Positions 25,968-34,162 of a stretch of DNA of 64,000 nucleotides are shown here, piece by piece. The notes under the pieces were generated by a model. That model saw only the letters and a program-made list of their open reading frames with translations. It was not told the DNA's origin and ran no database searches. Position 1 is the first letter of the stretch; every line of letters starts with the position of its first letter. A program made the position numbers and the translations under genes. The DNA is taken from assembly GCA_963713085.1 (NCBI GenBank), contig CAVQKQ010000009.1:1-64000 (forward strand). The letters are read 5' to 3'. The stretch is from PFJX01 sp963713085 (GTDB lineage Bacteria; Pseudomonadota; Gammaproteobacteria; Burkholderiales; Thiobacillaceae).

Positions 25968-26632
25968 TCCAGGGACACCCGTAAGGCTGCGGCAGAAATC
26001 CAGGGCGCAATCATAAGGGATAGAACGAAAAACGCGCCCAACAGGGAGAGATGCGCTTCCGCGCCGGTTCCCGCCATGACGCCGTCGACGGCGCCGGCCC
26101 CGAAGATCAGGGCGGGAACATAAAGGGGCAGGATCAACAGGGTCAGCAGGACGCCACCGCCGCGCAAACCCAGGGTCAGGCCCGCGCCGACGCTGCCCAG
26201 CAGGGACAGGATGGGCGTGCCCAGCAACAGGGAAATCTCCAGCACCCAGATAGCATCCCACGGCAGATGGAACTGGATGCCCAGCACCGGCGCGATAACC
26301 AGCAGGGGGATGCCGTAGATCAGCCAGTGAGCCAGGGATTTGCCCAGGGTGAGCAGCACTGTGGGCTCGGGGGACAGGATCATGTGCTCCAGGCTGCCGT
26401 CGCGATGATCGTCGGAGAACAGGCGCGACAGGGACAGCAGGGAGGCCAGGGTGGCTGCCACCCATAGCACGCCGGGGCCGATACGGGAAAGCATGGCGGG
26501 TTCCGGCCCCACCCCCAGGGGAAACAGGCTGGCCACCATGACGAAGAAGAACTGGGCGATGAGCCAATCACCACGGCGACGGGCGGCCAATGTCAGGTCA
26601 CGGCGCAGGACGGCGAGCAGGAAGCGCAGCAT
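25964..26632 (-). CDS. ccmB: ABC transporter permease CcmB
   Basis: The 222-residue, six-helix permease starts MLRFLLAVLRRDLTLAARRR and contains the conserved LFSDDHRDGSLEHMILSP segment of CcmB. Together with CcmA it powers release of heme-loaded CcmE. The ATG at 26632 lies two bases after the ccmA stop. Length and topology are normal. Confidence 0.94.
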   Translation of the reverse strand: MLRFLLAVLRRDLTLAARRRGDWLIAQFFFVMVASLFPLGVGPEPAMLSRIGPGVLWVAATLASLLSLSRLFSDDHRDGSLEHMILSPEPTVLLTLGKSLAHWLIYGIPLLVIAPVLGIQFHLPWDAIWVLEISLLLGTPILSLLGSVGAGLTLGLRGGGVLLTLLILPLYVPALIFGAGAVDGVMAGTGAEAHLSLLGAFFVLSLMIAPWISAAALRVSLE

Positions 26633-26634
26633 GG

Positions 26635-27306
26635 TCAGGCGGACTCGGACACCGCGTAATCGGGAATGGCCACATTGCCCACCAGCAGACGCTGCACCCT
26701 GACCCCTTCCAGGTTGAGGGCCTGGTGGGTGGTCGCCACCACCATGCCGCCCTGGCCGATGTGTTCGCGGATCAGGCCTTCCATGAGCGCCACGGCGTGC
26801 ACGTCGAGACCAGTGAGGGGTTCGTCCAGGATCCAAAGCGTGGCGCCTGCCAGCAGCAGTGCGGAGAGGGCTACGCGGCGGCGCTGGCCGAAGGACAGGA
26901 CCCGGCAGGGCAGATCCAGGCAGCGGGTCAGGCCCAGCCGTTCCAGTGTGGCGACCGCGGCATGCTCATGGAAGGAACGTCCCTGCAGGCCGGCCGCAAA
27001 GCGCAGGTTCTCGATGGGGTCGAGCTCGTCCTTGATGCCGTTGTGATGCCCCAGATACGCCATGTGCTGGTGATATTCCTCCCGGATTGCCTGGATGGGA
27101 CTGCCGCACCAGCGCACCTCGCCATCTTCCGGGCGGGCCAGGCCGGTAAGCAGGCGCAGCAGGCTAGTCTTGCCTTGTCCGTTGCCGCCCTGGACCAGGA
27201 GCAACTCTCCCTTGGGCACGCTGAAATTCATACCTCGGAACAGCAAGCGGTCGCCCCGGGCGCAGGCAAGCTCGTGTACGGAAAGTTGCATAGGGGAGGC
27301 AGACAT
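26635..27306 (-). CDS. ccmA: ABC transporter ATPase CcmA
   Basis: The product (about 220 residues) is the cytoplasmic ATPase of the CcmABCD complex. It shows Walker A (VQGGNGQGKTSLL), the ABC signature (VLSFGQRRRVALSALLL) and Walker B with catalytic Glu (LWILDEPLTGLD). The start is unclear: ATG 27306 is used, ATG 27291 fits the homologous N-terminus equally well, and neither has a strong ribosome site. It is the first gene of the ccm operon, separated from the upstream gene by a terminator. Confidence 0.93.
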   Translation of the reverse strand: MSASPMQLSVHELACARGDRLLFRGMNFSVPKGELLLVQGGNGQGKTSLLRLLTGLARPEDGEVRWCGSPIQAIREEYHQHMAYLGHHNGIKDELDPIENLRFAAGLQGRSFHEHAAVATLERLGLTRCLDLPCRVLSFGQRRRVALSALLLAGATLWILDEPLTGLDVHAVALMEGLIREHIGQGGMVVATTHQALNLEGVRVQRLLVGNVAIPDYAVSESA

Positions 27307-27373
27307 GGGGTTGATCGCGGAAAAACCTATGGAGGATAAAGGCAATCGTTTTTCCGTCAAAGTGGAAAATCCC

Positions 27374-27402
27374 AGAAAAAAGCCGACCAGGATGGTCGGC
27401 TT
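27374..27402 (-). terminator. Rho-independent terminator before ccmA
   Basis: A 9-base stem (AAGCCGACC/GGTCGGCTT, 27380-27402) is followed on the minus strand by a run of six T. It ends the octaheme cytochrome/TPR transcript and separates it from ccmA, so the ccm operon should have its own promoter within about 70 bases. Confidence 0.75.
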
Positions 27403-27449
27403 CCTTGAAACGCCCGGCGGAAGACCGCCAAGCCGCGATTTCTTCTGGC

Positions 27450-27893
27450 TTACCTCGAGGACTTCATGGCCTCGTCCAACATGGCCATGATCGGCGCCAA
27501 TTGCTCCTTTCGATTGGGCTCAATACGAAGCGCCTCTTCAAAAAGGGCGCGGGACATGGATTTGTCCCCGCCATGAAGGTAGGCGATGCCCATGCCGATG
27601 AAGGCCTTGGCATTGTTCGGATTGATCGCGATGGCCTGCTTGTAGAGCGTGATGGCGGCGGTGAAATTGTCTTGGGCGATATTGAGCCCCGCCAGCTTCA
27701 TGATGGCGTCCACGGAACGCGGATCGGCCTTGACCGCGGCTTCGTAGGCTTTGCGCGCAGCTTCCACCTTTCCCTGTTCCAGCAGGTGCGTGCCGTCGGC
27801 GATCAGGTCGCTGGCGCCCGGGGCGGCCGATGCCCAGGCTGGGCTGAGGAATCCCAGCACCGAAATCAGGGCAAATACAGAAGCAAATCTCAT
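27450..27893 (-). CDS. Periplasmic TPR protein next to octaheme cytochrome
   Basis: The 147-residue protein has a signal peptide (MRFASVFALISVLGFLSPAWA) and about three TPR units (LLEQGKVEAARKAYEAAVKA; ITLYKQAIAINPNNAKAF; SRALFEEALRIEPNRKEQLA). TPR repeats mediate protein contacts. Its position 69 bases after the octaheme cytochrome gene, on the same strand, suggests a partner or assembly factor for that cytochrome, in the place where HaoB-type proteins occur elsewhere. It shows no resemblance to HaoB that I can recognise. Confidence 0.82.
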   Translation of the reverse strand: MRFASVFALISVLGFLSPAWASAAPGASDLIADGTHLLEQGKVEAARKAYEAAVKADPRSVDAIMKLAGLNIAQDNFTAAITLYKQAIAINPNNAKAFIGMGIAYLHGGDKSMSRALFEEALRIEPNRKEQLAPIMAMLDEAMKSSR

Positions 27894-27919
27894 GGGATGT
27901 CCTTTCGAATCATATGCGT

Positions 27920-27949
27920 GACAAGGCCCTCCGCATGGGAGGGCCTGTC
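27920..27949 (-). other. Stem-loop between octaheme cytochrome and TPR genes
   Basis: AGGCCCTCC (27924-27932) pairs with GGAGGGCCT (27938-27946) around a short loop, with further imperfect pairing outside. No T-run follows. It may act as a processing site or partial terminator that lowers expression of the downstream TPR gene. Confidence 0.45.
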
Positions 27950-27962
27950 CAGAACTGCCGGC

Positions 27963-29435
27963 TTACTTCAGGGCGCCCTTGCCGTAGCGGTCTTCGTAGC
28001 CCTTGCGCACTTTGTCGATCTGCTCCTTGCTCAGGCCGCTGAAGTACCAGTCATGGCCCTCGATGGGCTTGAAGTACTTCTCAAGCAGCTCATCAGCAAA
28101 CTTCTCGTTGCCGTCCTTCTTGCGCACCGCTTCGCGCATTTCCGGAATCCACTTGAAGTAGGTGTGCTGGGCCACTTCGTACATGCCGTGCCACCAGGTG
28201 TAGTCCGGGCCGCTCATGGAGGCGCCGTGGCGGGCACGACGGCCTTCATGGTGCCAGATCTCGAACCAGGTCCATTCGATGGCATCGTCCATCGGCGCCG
28301 GCGTGATATAGCCCCCCTTGACCAGTTCCTTCATCATGGCCGCAAGGGGCTTGGCGAACTTGTCGTCGTAAAGATCCACCACGTCGTCGAACTGCTTGTA
28401 ATGCTGGTCGATCTGACGATCGGTGTGGCATGCCTTGCAGACGTCCTTCATCTTGTCGCGGCGCTGCTGCCAGGTGAGGATGGACTTGACCTTGGAACCC
28501 TTGGCCTCGTCGCCGATCTTAAGCAAGGGCTGATTGTTGGGCAGGTCGAACTCGTCGCCGTTCTCAAGTCGGATCAGGTTGATCTTCTCGGAAATGGGAG
28601 GACGCAGTGTCCAGGAAATACGTTCACCGACGTCGTGGGTGTTGGCCTGATCCCTGGTCTCGCCCATGTGGCAGGTGGTGCAGGTCGGCGCGGCGGAGTA
28701 ATCCACGCCCACTACCCATTTCTTCGAATTGAGGTTCATCTCACCCTGGAAGGCCTTGTAGATGATGCCGTGCTTGGATTCCTCATAGATCTCTTTCTGC
28801 GGATGGTCCGGGCCGACGTGGCACTTGCCGCAGGTGTCAGGCGTACGCGCCTGTTCCACGGAGAAGCGGTGCCGCGCGTGGCATGCGGCGCAGGAACCGC
28901 GGCTACCATCGGGGTTATGACGACCGATACCGGTATTGGGCCAGGTCTGCGGCGTCGGCTTGCCATTGGCATCCAGTTCCACGTTTGATCCATGGCACTG
29001 GCGGCAACCGGCGTTCACCGCGGCGGGACCACCGATCACCTCGCCGATCAGGTTGTCCAGTGAGTTCAGGATGTCAGCCGCCTTGGCATGGTGCGAACGC
29101 TGCTGCTCGGCGACTTCCCTTTCATGGCAACTGCCGCAGTCCTTGGGCGAGACGACGGTATGGATCAACGCCTTGTGGTGCATGAAGGCACCCTTGTCAC
29201 CTGGCTTGGACTTGTGGCAGTCGTAGCAGTCCACGTCCTTGCCTGAGTGGCGGCTCTTTTTCCATTCGGTGACCAGACCCGGTGTCTCGTCCGTGTGGCA
29301 CCTGACGCACTTCTGGCCCAGGGCCTTGTCCGCGGCCGATTTCTTTGCGTAGGCCGCGTTCGCGGCGCTCATGCTCAGCATCGTTAACAGGCAGAGCAGC
29401 GCGGTACTCATCCATACAATTGGCGATCGCTTCAT
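27963..29435 (-). CDS. Octaheme c-type cytochrome, hydroxylamine oxidoreductase (HAO)-like
   Basis: The 490-residue secreted protein has a signal peptide and eight CXXCH sites: CVRCH (43), CYDCH, CGSCH, CRQCH, CAACH, CGKCH, CTTCH and CKACH. Extra conserved histidines and the C-terminal segment EIWHHEGRRARHGASMSGPDY fit the HAO/octaheme nitrite reductase superfamily. Members oxidise hydroxylamine or hydrazine or reduce nitrite/hydroxylamine. Oxidising HAO uses a tyrosine crosslinked to the catalytic heme; Tyr in GPDYTWWHGMYE are candidates, but alignment is needed. The start at 29435 has a GGGGGAAAG site. There is no amo, haoB or cycA/B in the window, so ammonia oxidation is not indicated; detoxification or reduction of N-oxides is more likely. 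Confidence 0.87.
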   Translation of the reverse strand: MKRSPIVWMSTALLCLLTMLSMSAANAAYAKKSAADKALGQKCVRCHTDETPGLVTEWKKSRHSGKDVDCYDCHKSKPGDKGAFMHHKALIHTVVSPKDCGSCHEREVAEQQRSHHAKAADILNSLDNLIGEVIGGPAAVNAGCRQCHGSNVELDANGKPTPQTWPNTGIGRHNPDGSRGSCAACHARHRFSVEQARTPDTCGKCHVGPDHPQKEIYEESKHGIIYKAFQGEMNLNSKKWVVGVDYSAAPTCTTCHMGETRDQANTHDVGERISWTLRPPISEKINLIRLENGDEFDLPNNQPLLKIGDEAKGSKVKSILTWQQRRDKMKDVCKACHTDRQIDQHYKQFDDVVDLYDDKFAKPLAAMMKELVKGGYITPAPMDDAIEWTWFEIWHHEGRRARHGASMSGPDYTWWHGMYEVAQHTYFKWIPEMREAVRKKDGNEKFADELLEKYFKPIEGHDWYFSGLSKEQIDKVRKGYEDRYGKGALK

Positions 29436-29506
29436 CGTCTTTCCCCCATTTTGGTGGCTAAATTCATGATCCAAACCGGATCGATCTTGTTGCTGCGGAA
29501 GGCTCC

Positions 29507-29530
29507 GGGCACCGCGTTCTCCGGCTACCC
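29507..29530 (-). other. Stem-loop in the leader of the octaheme cytochrome gene
   Basis: On the minus strand GGGTAGCC and GGTGCCC can pair (one bulge, one G-U) around the loop GGAGAACGC, about 70 bases before the start codon. CCGGAG occurs twice within and after it. I do not recognise a known riboswitch class. It lies within a 411-base intergenic stretch (29436-29846) in which I see no gene. Confidence 0.3.
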
Positions 29531-29803
29531 AGGGTTGGTGCTTGAGTTGTTGTCATAGGCGCTCCTTTTCCCTTGGTTGGTGGTCACCCTTCTCAACCGA
29601 CCGTGTCGGCCAAAACGTTATGTAGACAGAGGCACGTTTGCCCCTCGCCAAGTATCGGGGCTTGCATAGTAGGAATGAGCCAGCGCGGCTTCCTTGATGG
29701 CCATCAATTTTTTGAGATATCCGCCATCAATCGGGACATTGGACGGGGTGCCGAGGCCCTGGAATGGCGTGGAGGCCGAAGGAATGGAATAGCTGACCCA
29801 ATG

Positions 29804-29830
29804 AAAAAGGGCGGCCAAGCCGCCCTTTTT
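29804..29830. terminator. Bidirectional terminator after pbpG
   Basis: A perfect 12-base stem (AAAAAGGGCGGC, loop CAA, GCCGCCCTTTTT) has A/T-runs on both arms and so can terminate in either direction. It lies 17 bases after the stop of the PBP7-like gene on the minus strand. Confidence 0.85.
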
Positions 29831-29846
29831 TCGGGGTGGAAGCGAT

Positions 29847-30938
29847 CTAGACCGCGTCGTTCTGGGGACGCTCGACCGCGTGCTTTTCTCCGCCCTGTTC
29901 CAACCACTTCTTTATGCGGTTGGCATCGCCGATTCGGCTCCACTTACCCCAGGAGTCCAGCAGCACGATGATCACGGGCACTTCCCCGATCCTGGCCTGC
30001 ATCACCAGGCAGCGTCCGGCCTCGTTGATATAGCCGGTCTTGGAAATACCGATATCCCAGTCATCGCTGCGGGTTAGCGCATTGGTGTTGTGGAAGGCCA
30101 CGTTCCGGGTAACCTCCCGGGTCACGCGCCGGATATGGCCGGATTCGCGAACCCGCACCACGCGCCTCGCCGGCAGGCTGACATCGTAGGCCCCGGTGCT
30201 AGTGATGTTGCGGATCTGGGGATAACGGTAGGCCGCATCCACCATCTTCACCAAGTCGGCGGCGGTGGATCGGTCCGCGCTGTTCAGGCCGGTGCCGTCG
30301 ACGAAATGGCTGTCCTTCATGCCGATTTCCTGGGCCTTGCGGTTCATGGCCGCGACGAAGGCCTCCCGCCCGCCGGGGTAGACTCTGGACAGCGCGGCCG
30401 CGGCGCGGTTTTCCGAGGCGATCAGGGCCAGATGCAGCAATTCCTCGCGGGTCAGGCGCGTACCCACGGGCAGCTTGGAACGGGTTCCCTTGATGCGATC
30501 CAAATCCTCGGTGCTGACGACGATCTCCTCGTCCATGGGCAGCTTCGCGTCCAGGGTCACCATGGCGGTCATCAGCTTGGTGATGGAAGCGATGGGCGTG
30601 GCAACATCCACGTTCTTGGAGTAGAGAGCCTCGCCGGTCTTCTGGTCCACCACCAGCGCGGCCGCCGAGCGCAGCGCCAGATCGCCCCCCTGGGAAGCGC
30701 TATAGGACACATTCTCCAACGGGGAGGTACTTCTGGGTTCGGCCGCAATCTTGTGGCGATGTCTGGCCCTTACGGTCTTGGCCACGGCATGTTTGACCTT
30801 CAGCCTGGCTTTTGCCTTATGGACCTTGTGGACCTTGTGATGTTTGTGGATTGTGGAAGACGCCTCCGCCTGGGGCCCATAGGCCAAAGGCAAAGCGAGG
30901 AACATTCCCAGGCTCAGGAGCAGCATTGTCTTTTTCAA
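29847..30938 (-). CDS. pbpG: D-alanyl-D-alanine endopeptidase (PBP7/PbpG-like)
   Basis: The product (363 residues) is a periplasmic S11-type serine peptidase that cleaves peptidoglycan crosslinks. The catalytic motifs are ASITKLM (SxxK), SENRAA (SxN) and SKTGYI (KTG). A signal peptide (MLLLSLGMFLALPLAYG) is followed by an unusual His/Lys/Arg-rich basic stretch of about 50 residues (HKHHKVHKVHKAKARLKVKH) before the catalytic domain. The TTG at 30938 has AAGGGG upstream and gives a clean signal peptide; an ATG at 30974 is the alternative. Confidence 0.9.
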   Translation of the reverse strand: MKKTMLLLSLGMFLALPLAYGPQAEASSTIHKHHKVHKVHKAKARLKVKHAVAKTVRARHRHKIAAEPRSTSPLENVSYSASQGGDLALRSAAALVVDQKTGEALYSKNVDVATPIASITKLMTAMVTLDAKLPMDEEIVVSTEDLDRIKGTRSKLPVGTRLTREELLHLALIASENRAAAALSRVYPGGREAFVAAMNRKAQEIGMKDSHFVDGTGLNSADRSTAADLVKMVDAAYRYPQIRNITSTGAYDVSLPARRVVRVRESGHIRRVTREVTRNVAFHNTNALTRSDDWDIGISKTGYINEAGRCLVMQARIGEVPVIIVLLDSWGKWSRIGDANRIKKWLEQGGEKHAVERPQNDAV

Positions 30939-31105
30939 CGTCTTATTCCCCTTGGCGGTGTGTGTGTACGGCAACGTAAATGAATAGCGGCAATTATCAA
31001 GAAATCTTTAGATTTCACTTTAAGTTTCTTCCGAGTCCAGATCAAGCCCGGTTACAAAAGAAATCCGTTGCCGTTGCTGCCGTCCCACAAACCGGCGATC
31101 CGGAA

Positions 31106-31957
31106 TCATCGGCGTCCGCCCAACAGCCCCTCCACGCTCTTGAGGATATCCGCCGGCAACAGCACCGTCTTGGCGCCATTGGAGGTGGCCAATTCCTTGA
31201 TGGACATGATGTATTTCTCCCCTAGCAGATATAGCGCGGGCAACTCCTTGTCGGGAATGGCGTCGGTGACCAGGCGGATCGCCTCTGCACTGGCGGTGGC
31301 CAGCCGCACCTGGACCTCGGCGTCTCGCTTGGCCGATTCCAGGCGGGCCTCCGCCTCCAGGATGGCAGCCTGCTTGTCGCCTTCGGCCCGGGTCACGGTG
31401 GCCTTCCGTTCCCTTTCCGCGGCGGCCTGCAATTCCATGGATTTCTGCATGGTGGGAGAAGGCTTGATGTCCTGGATCTCCACCGATTTGATGGTCAACC
31501 CCCAGTCGGCCACGTCGTCGGCGATCGAGGCCTTGAGCTTGGTTTTGATCTGGTCCCGGCTGGACAGGGCCTGGTCCAGGTCCATATCGCCGACGATGGC
31601 CCGCAGGCTGGTCTGCACCAGGTTCATCACCGCCATCTGGAAATTGGTGATGCCGTAAACCGCGCTCTGGGTGTCGGTGACCTTGACGAAGGCGATGGCG
31701 TTGGTGATGAGCACCGCGTTGTCCCGGGTGATCACCTCCTGCTGGGGGATGTCCAGGATCAGGTCCTTGGTGGTGACCTTGTAGGAGACGTTGTCGATGT
31801 AGGGCACCAGGATGTGCAGGCCGGGCATCATGGTGGTGAGGTACTTGCCCAGGCGTTCCACCACCCACTCCTCGCCTTGGGGCACGATGCGCACGCCCTT
31901 CCAAAGGGTGACGAAGAGAAACGCGATAAGGATTACGGATACGACGGTGCCACCCAT
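31106..31957 (-). CDS. SPFH/band-7 (stomatin-like) membrane protein
   Basis: The 283-residue protein has one N-terminal membrane segment (VVSVILIAFLFVTLW), the SPFH domain (VPQGEEWVVERLGKYLTTMM ... LDQALSSRD) and a C-terminal coiled coil (LQAAAERERKATVTRAEGDK). These proteins form ring-like membrane scaffolds and often act with an NfeD partner and FtsH-type proteases. The NfeD gene lies directly upstream in the same operon, 18 bases apart, which is the classic bacterial pairing. Confidence 0.93.
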   Translation of the reverse strand: MGGTVVSVILIAFLFVTLWKGVRIVPQGEEWVVERLGKYLTTMMPGLHILVPYIDNVSYKVTTKDLILDIPQQEVITRDNAVLITNAIAFVKVTDTQSAVYGITNFQMAVMNLVQTSLRAIVGDMDLDQALSSRDQIKTKLKASIADDVADWGLTIKSVEIQDIKPSPTMQKSMELQAAAERERKATVTRAEGDKQAAILEAEARLESAKRDAEVQVRLATASAEAIRLVTDAIPDKELPALYLLGEKYIMSIKELATSNGAKTVLLPADILKSVEGLLGGRR

Positions 31958-31975
31958 TACAGCCTCCTGACTTGG

Positions 31976-32416
31976 TTATTGAACGGCTTCAACTTTCAGC
32001 GTTTGCCCGAGCACATCCACCACCCGGGCCTTGCCGCCCGCCGGAATGGGAACATCCGCCACCACCGGCCAGCGGTCCGCCCCCAGCACCGGGCGCTGGA
32101 ACAGGATCTCCCCCTTGCCGGTTTCCGTGACCGCCCGGGTCATCAGGCCGGTGAGGCCCAGAACATTGTCCTTGGCCTGGCCGGGACGGGTATCGGCGGG
32201 CATTTTGAAGTACTTGACCCAGACCGCCACCATCACGGTCGAAGAAATGGACCAGAGCAACAACTGGGCGGTGAAGGACAGGGGCAGCACGGCCACTAGC
32301 AGGCCGGTGAGCAGGGCGCCCAGGCCGAACCAGAGCAGGAAAAAGGTGGTCACGAACATCTCCAGCACCACCAGCAACAGGCCCAGAGCCACCCAATGCC
32401 ACCAAGAAAGATCCAT
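31976..32416 (-). CDS. NfeD-family membrane protein
   Basis: The 146-residue protein has three hydrophobic segments (WWHWVALGLLLVVLEMFV; LGALLTGLLVAVLPL; LLLWSISSTVMVAVW) and a C-terminal OB-fold domain (GLTGLMTRAVTETGKGEILF). It is the short NfeD form without a ClpP-like protease domain. It works with the adjacent SPFH protein in membrane quality control. The gene sits 17 bases after the fumarase stop and may be part of its transcript. Confidence 0.92.
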   Translation of the reverse strand: MDLSWWHWVALGLLLVVLEMFVTTFFLLWFGLGALLTGLLVAVLPLSFTAQLLLWSISSTVMVAVWVKYFKMPADTRPGQAKDNVLGLTGLMTRAVTETGKGEILFQRPVLGADRWPVVADVPIPAGGKARVVDVLGQTLKVEAVQ

Positions 32417-32433
32417 CTCGTCCCCTTACACGC

Positions 32434-33954
32434 TCAATGCGTCGCCAACGGAATCTTGCCGATTTTGACACGCCATTCCTTCGGTCCGGTGTCATGGACG
32501 GAATTTCCCGCGCTGTCCACCGCAACGGTGACCGGCATGTTCTCCACCTCGAACTCGTAGACGGCCTCCATTCCCAGCTCCGGAAAGGCCAGCACCCGGG
32601 CGTGCCTGACGGCCTTGGCCACCAGGTAGGCGGCCCCACCCACAGCGATGCAATACACGCCACCATGGGCCTTGATGGAGGCGATGGCTTCGGGCCCCCG
32701 CTCCGACTTGCCCACCATGCCGATCAGGCCCACCTGGTCCCCCAACATCAGGTCAGTGAACTTGTCCATGCGGCTGGCGGTGGTGGGGCCGGCCGGACCC
32801 ACGGCCTCGCCGGCCACCGGGTCTACCGGGCCCACGTAGTAGATGAACCTGTTGCGGAAATCAACCGGCAGGGGCTGGCCGTTTTTCACCAGGTCGGCGA
32901 TCCGCTTGTGGGCCGCGTCCCGGCCGGTGAGCAGCTTGCCGGTCAGCAGCAGTTGTTCCCCCGCCTTCCAGGTGGCGGTCTCCGCCTTGGTCAGGCTGTC
33001 CAGGTTCACACGCCGGGCCGAGGCCGGGCCATCCCAGGCCACCTCGGGCCAGGCCGACAGGGGCGGTGGGGTGAAATGGGCCGGGCCGGTGCCGTCCAGG
33101 GTGAAATGGATGTGGCGGGTGGCGGCACAGTTGGGGATCATTCCCACCGGCAGGCTGGCGGCGTGGGTGGGGTAGTCCTTGATCTTCACGTCCAGCACCG
33201 TGGTCAGGCCGCCCAGGCCCTGGGCGCCGATGCCCAGGGCATTGACCTTGTCCATGAGTTCCAGGCGCAGTTCCTCCACCCGGTTTTGAGCACCTCGGTC
33301 CCGCAGGGCCTGGATGTCGATGGGGTCCAGCAGGGCCTCCTTGGCCATCAGCAAGGCCTTTTCCGGCGTGCCGCCGATGCCGATGCCCAGGATGCCCGGC
33401 GGACACCAGCCGGCGCCCATCTTGGGCAGCTGCTCCAGCACCCAGTCAACGATGGAGTCGGACGGGTTCAGCACCGCGAACCGGGCCTTGTTCTCCGAAC
33501 CGCCACCCTTGGCCGCCACCTTTACGTCCAGTACGCTGCCCGGCACCAGCTCCTGGTAGATCACCGCCGGGGTATTGTCCCGGGTGTTCCTGCGGGCACC
33601 GGCCGGGTCGGCCAGCACCGAGGCGCGCAGGGGGTTGTCCGGATTCGTGTAGGCCCGGCGCACGCCCTCGTTGACCATGGCGTCGATGCCCATGTCACCC
33701 TCGAAGCGCACGTCCATGCCGATCTTCAGGAAAACCACCGCCATGCCCGTGTCCTGGCAGATGGGCCGGTGGCCCTCGGCGCACATCCGGGAGTTGATCA
33801 GGATCTGGGCCAGGGCGTCCTTGGCCGCCGGGGACGCCTCCCGGTCGTAGGCGGACTTCACGGCCTGCACGAAGTCCAGGGGGTGGTAGTAGGAGATGAA
33901 CTGGAAGGCATCGGCGACGGACTGGATGAAGTCTTCCTGGCGAATGGTGGTCAT
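32434..33954 (-). CDS. Class I (Fe-S) fumarate hydratase, possible mesaconase
   Basis: The 506-residue single-chain enzyme hydrates fumarate to malate with a [4Fe-4S] cluster. Cluster cysteines are likely those in HRPICQDTGMAVVF, MIPNCAATRHIHF and the C-terminal half; GGGSENKARF and VGKSERGPEAIASIKAHGGVYC are family blocks. Length fits the fused alpha-beta FumA type. Some class I fumarases of Burkholderia also hydrate mesaconate. The divergent neighbour is a CoA-ester module with a mesaconyl-CoA hydratase, so mesaconase activity is worth considering, although a plain TCA role is the default. Confidence 0.92.
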   Translation of the reverse strand: MTTIRQEDFIQSVADAFQFISYYHPLDFVQAVKSAYDREASPAAKDALAQILINSRMCAEGHRPICQDTGMAVVFLKIGMDVRFEGDMGIDAMVNEGVRRAYTNPDNPLRASVLADPAGARRNTRDNTPAVIYQELVPGSVLDVKVAAKGGGSENKARFAVLNPSDSIVDWVLEQLPKMGAGWCPPGILGIGIGGTPEKALLMAKEALLDPIDIQALRDRGAQNRVEELRLELMDKVNALGIGAQGLGGLTTVLDVKIKDYPTHAASLPVGMIPNCAATRHIHFTLDGTGPAHFTPPPLSAWPEVAWDGPASARRVNLDSLTKAETATWKAGEQLLLTGKLLTGRDAAHKRIADLVKNGQPLPVDFRNRFIYYVGPVDPVAGEAVGPAGPTTASRMDKFTDLMLGDQVGLIGMVGKSERGPEAIASIKAHGGVYCIAVGGAAYLVAKAVRHARVLAFPELGMEAVYEFEVENMPVTVAVDSAGNSVHDTGPKEWRVKIGKIPLATH

Positions 33955-34162
33955 GGCGCGCTCCTTCGTTTGTCTTCTTCGTATACCCATTCAGTATCGC
34001 CCCCCATCCCCCAGGAGAAAAGCCGAGTAAATCATTGGGTTTTTCAATACCCCACTTTGAAATATTTGTGCGATGCAGCAGCCGAGTAAGGACTAGGGTT
34101 AAGGGCAAGAACCGGTGGGCGACAGACCCACCCGGGCATTGCGAGAGCGAGGAGTCCGACAA

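Noticed and set aside
25968..26567. N-terminal extension of the ccmC frame
   Set aside because: The frame stays open through ccmB, but the residues are Arg/Pro/Gly-rich and unlike CcmC; the real start at 25967 overlaps the ccmB stop.
32437..34089. 550-codon plus-strand ORF opposite the fumarase gene
   Set aside because: Antisense shadow of a well-conserved class I fumarase; its His/Gly/Val-rich composition is typical of reversed GC-rich genes.
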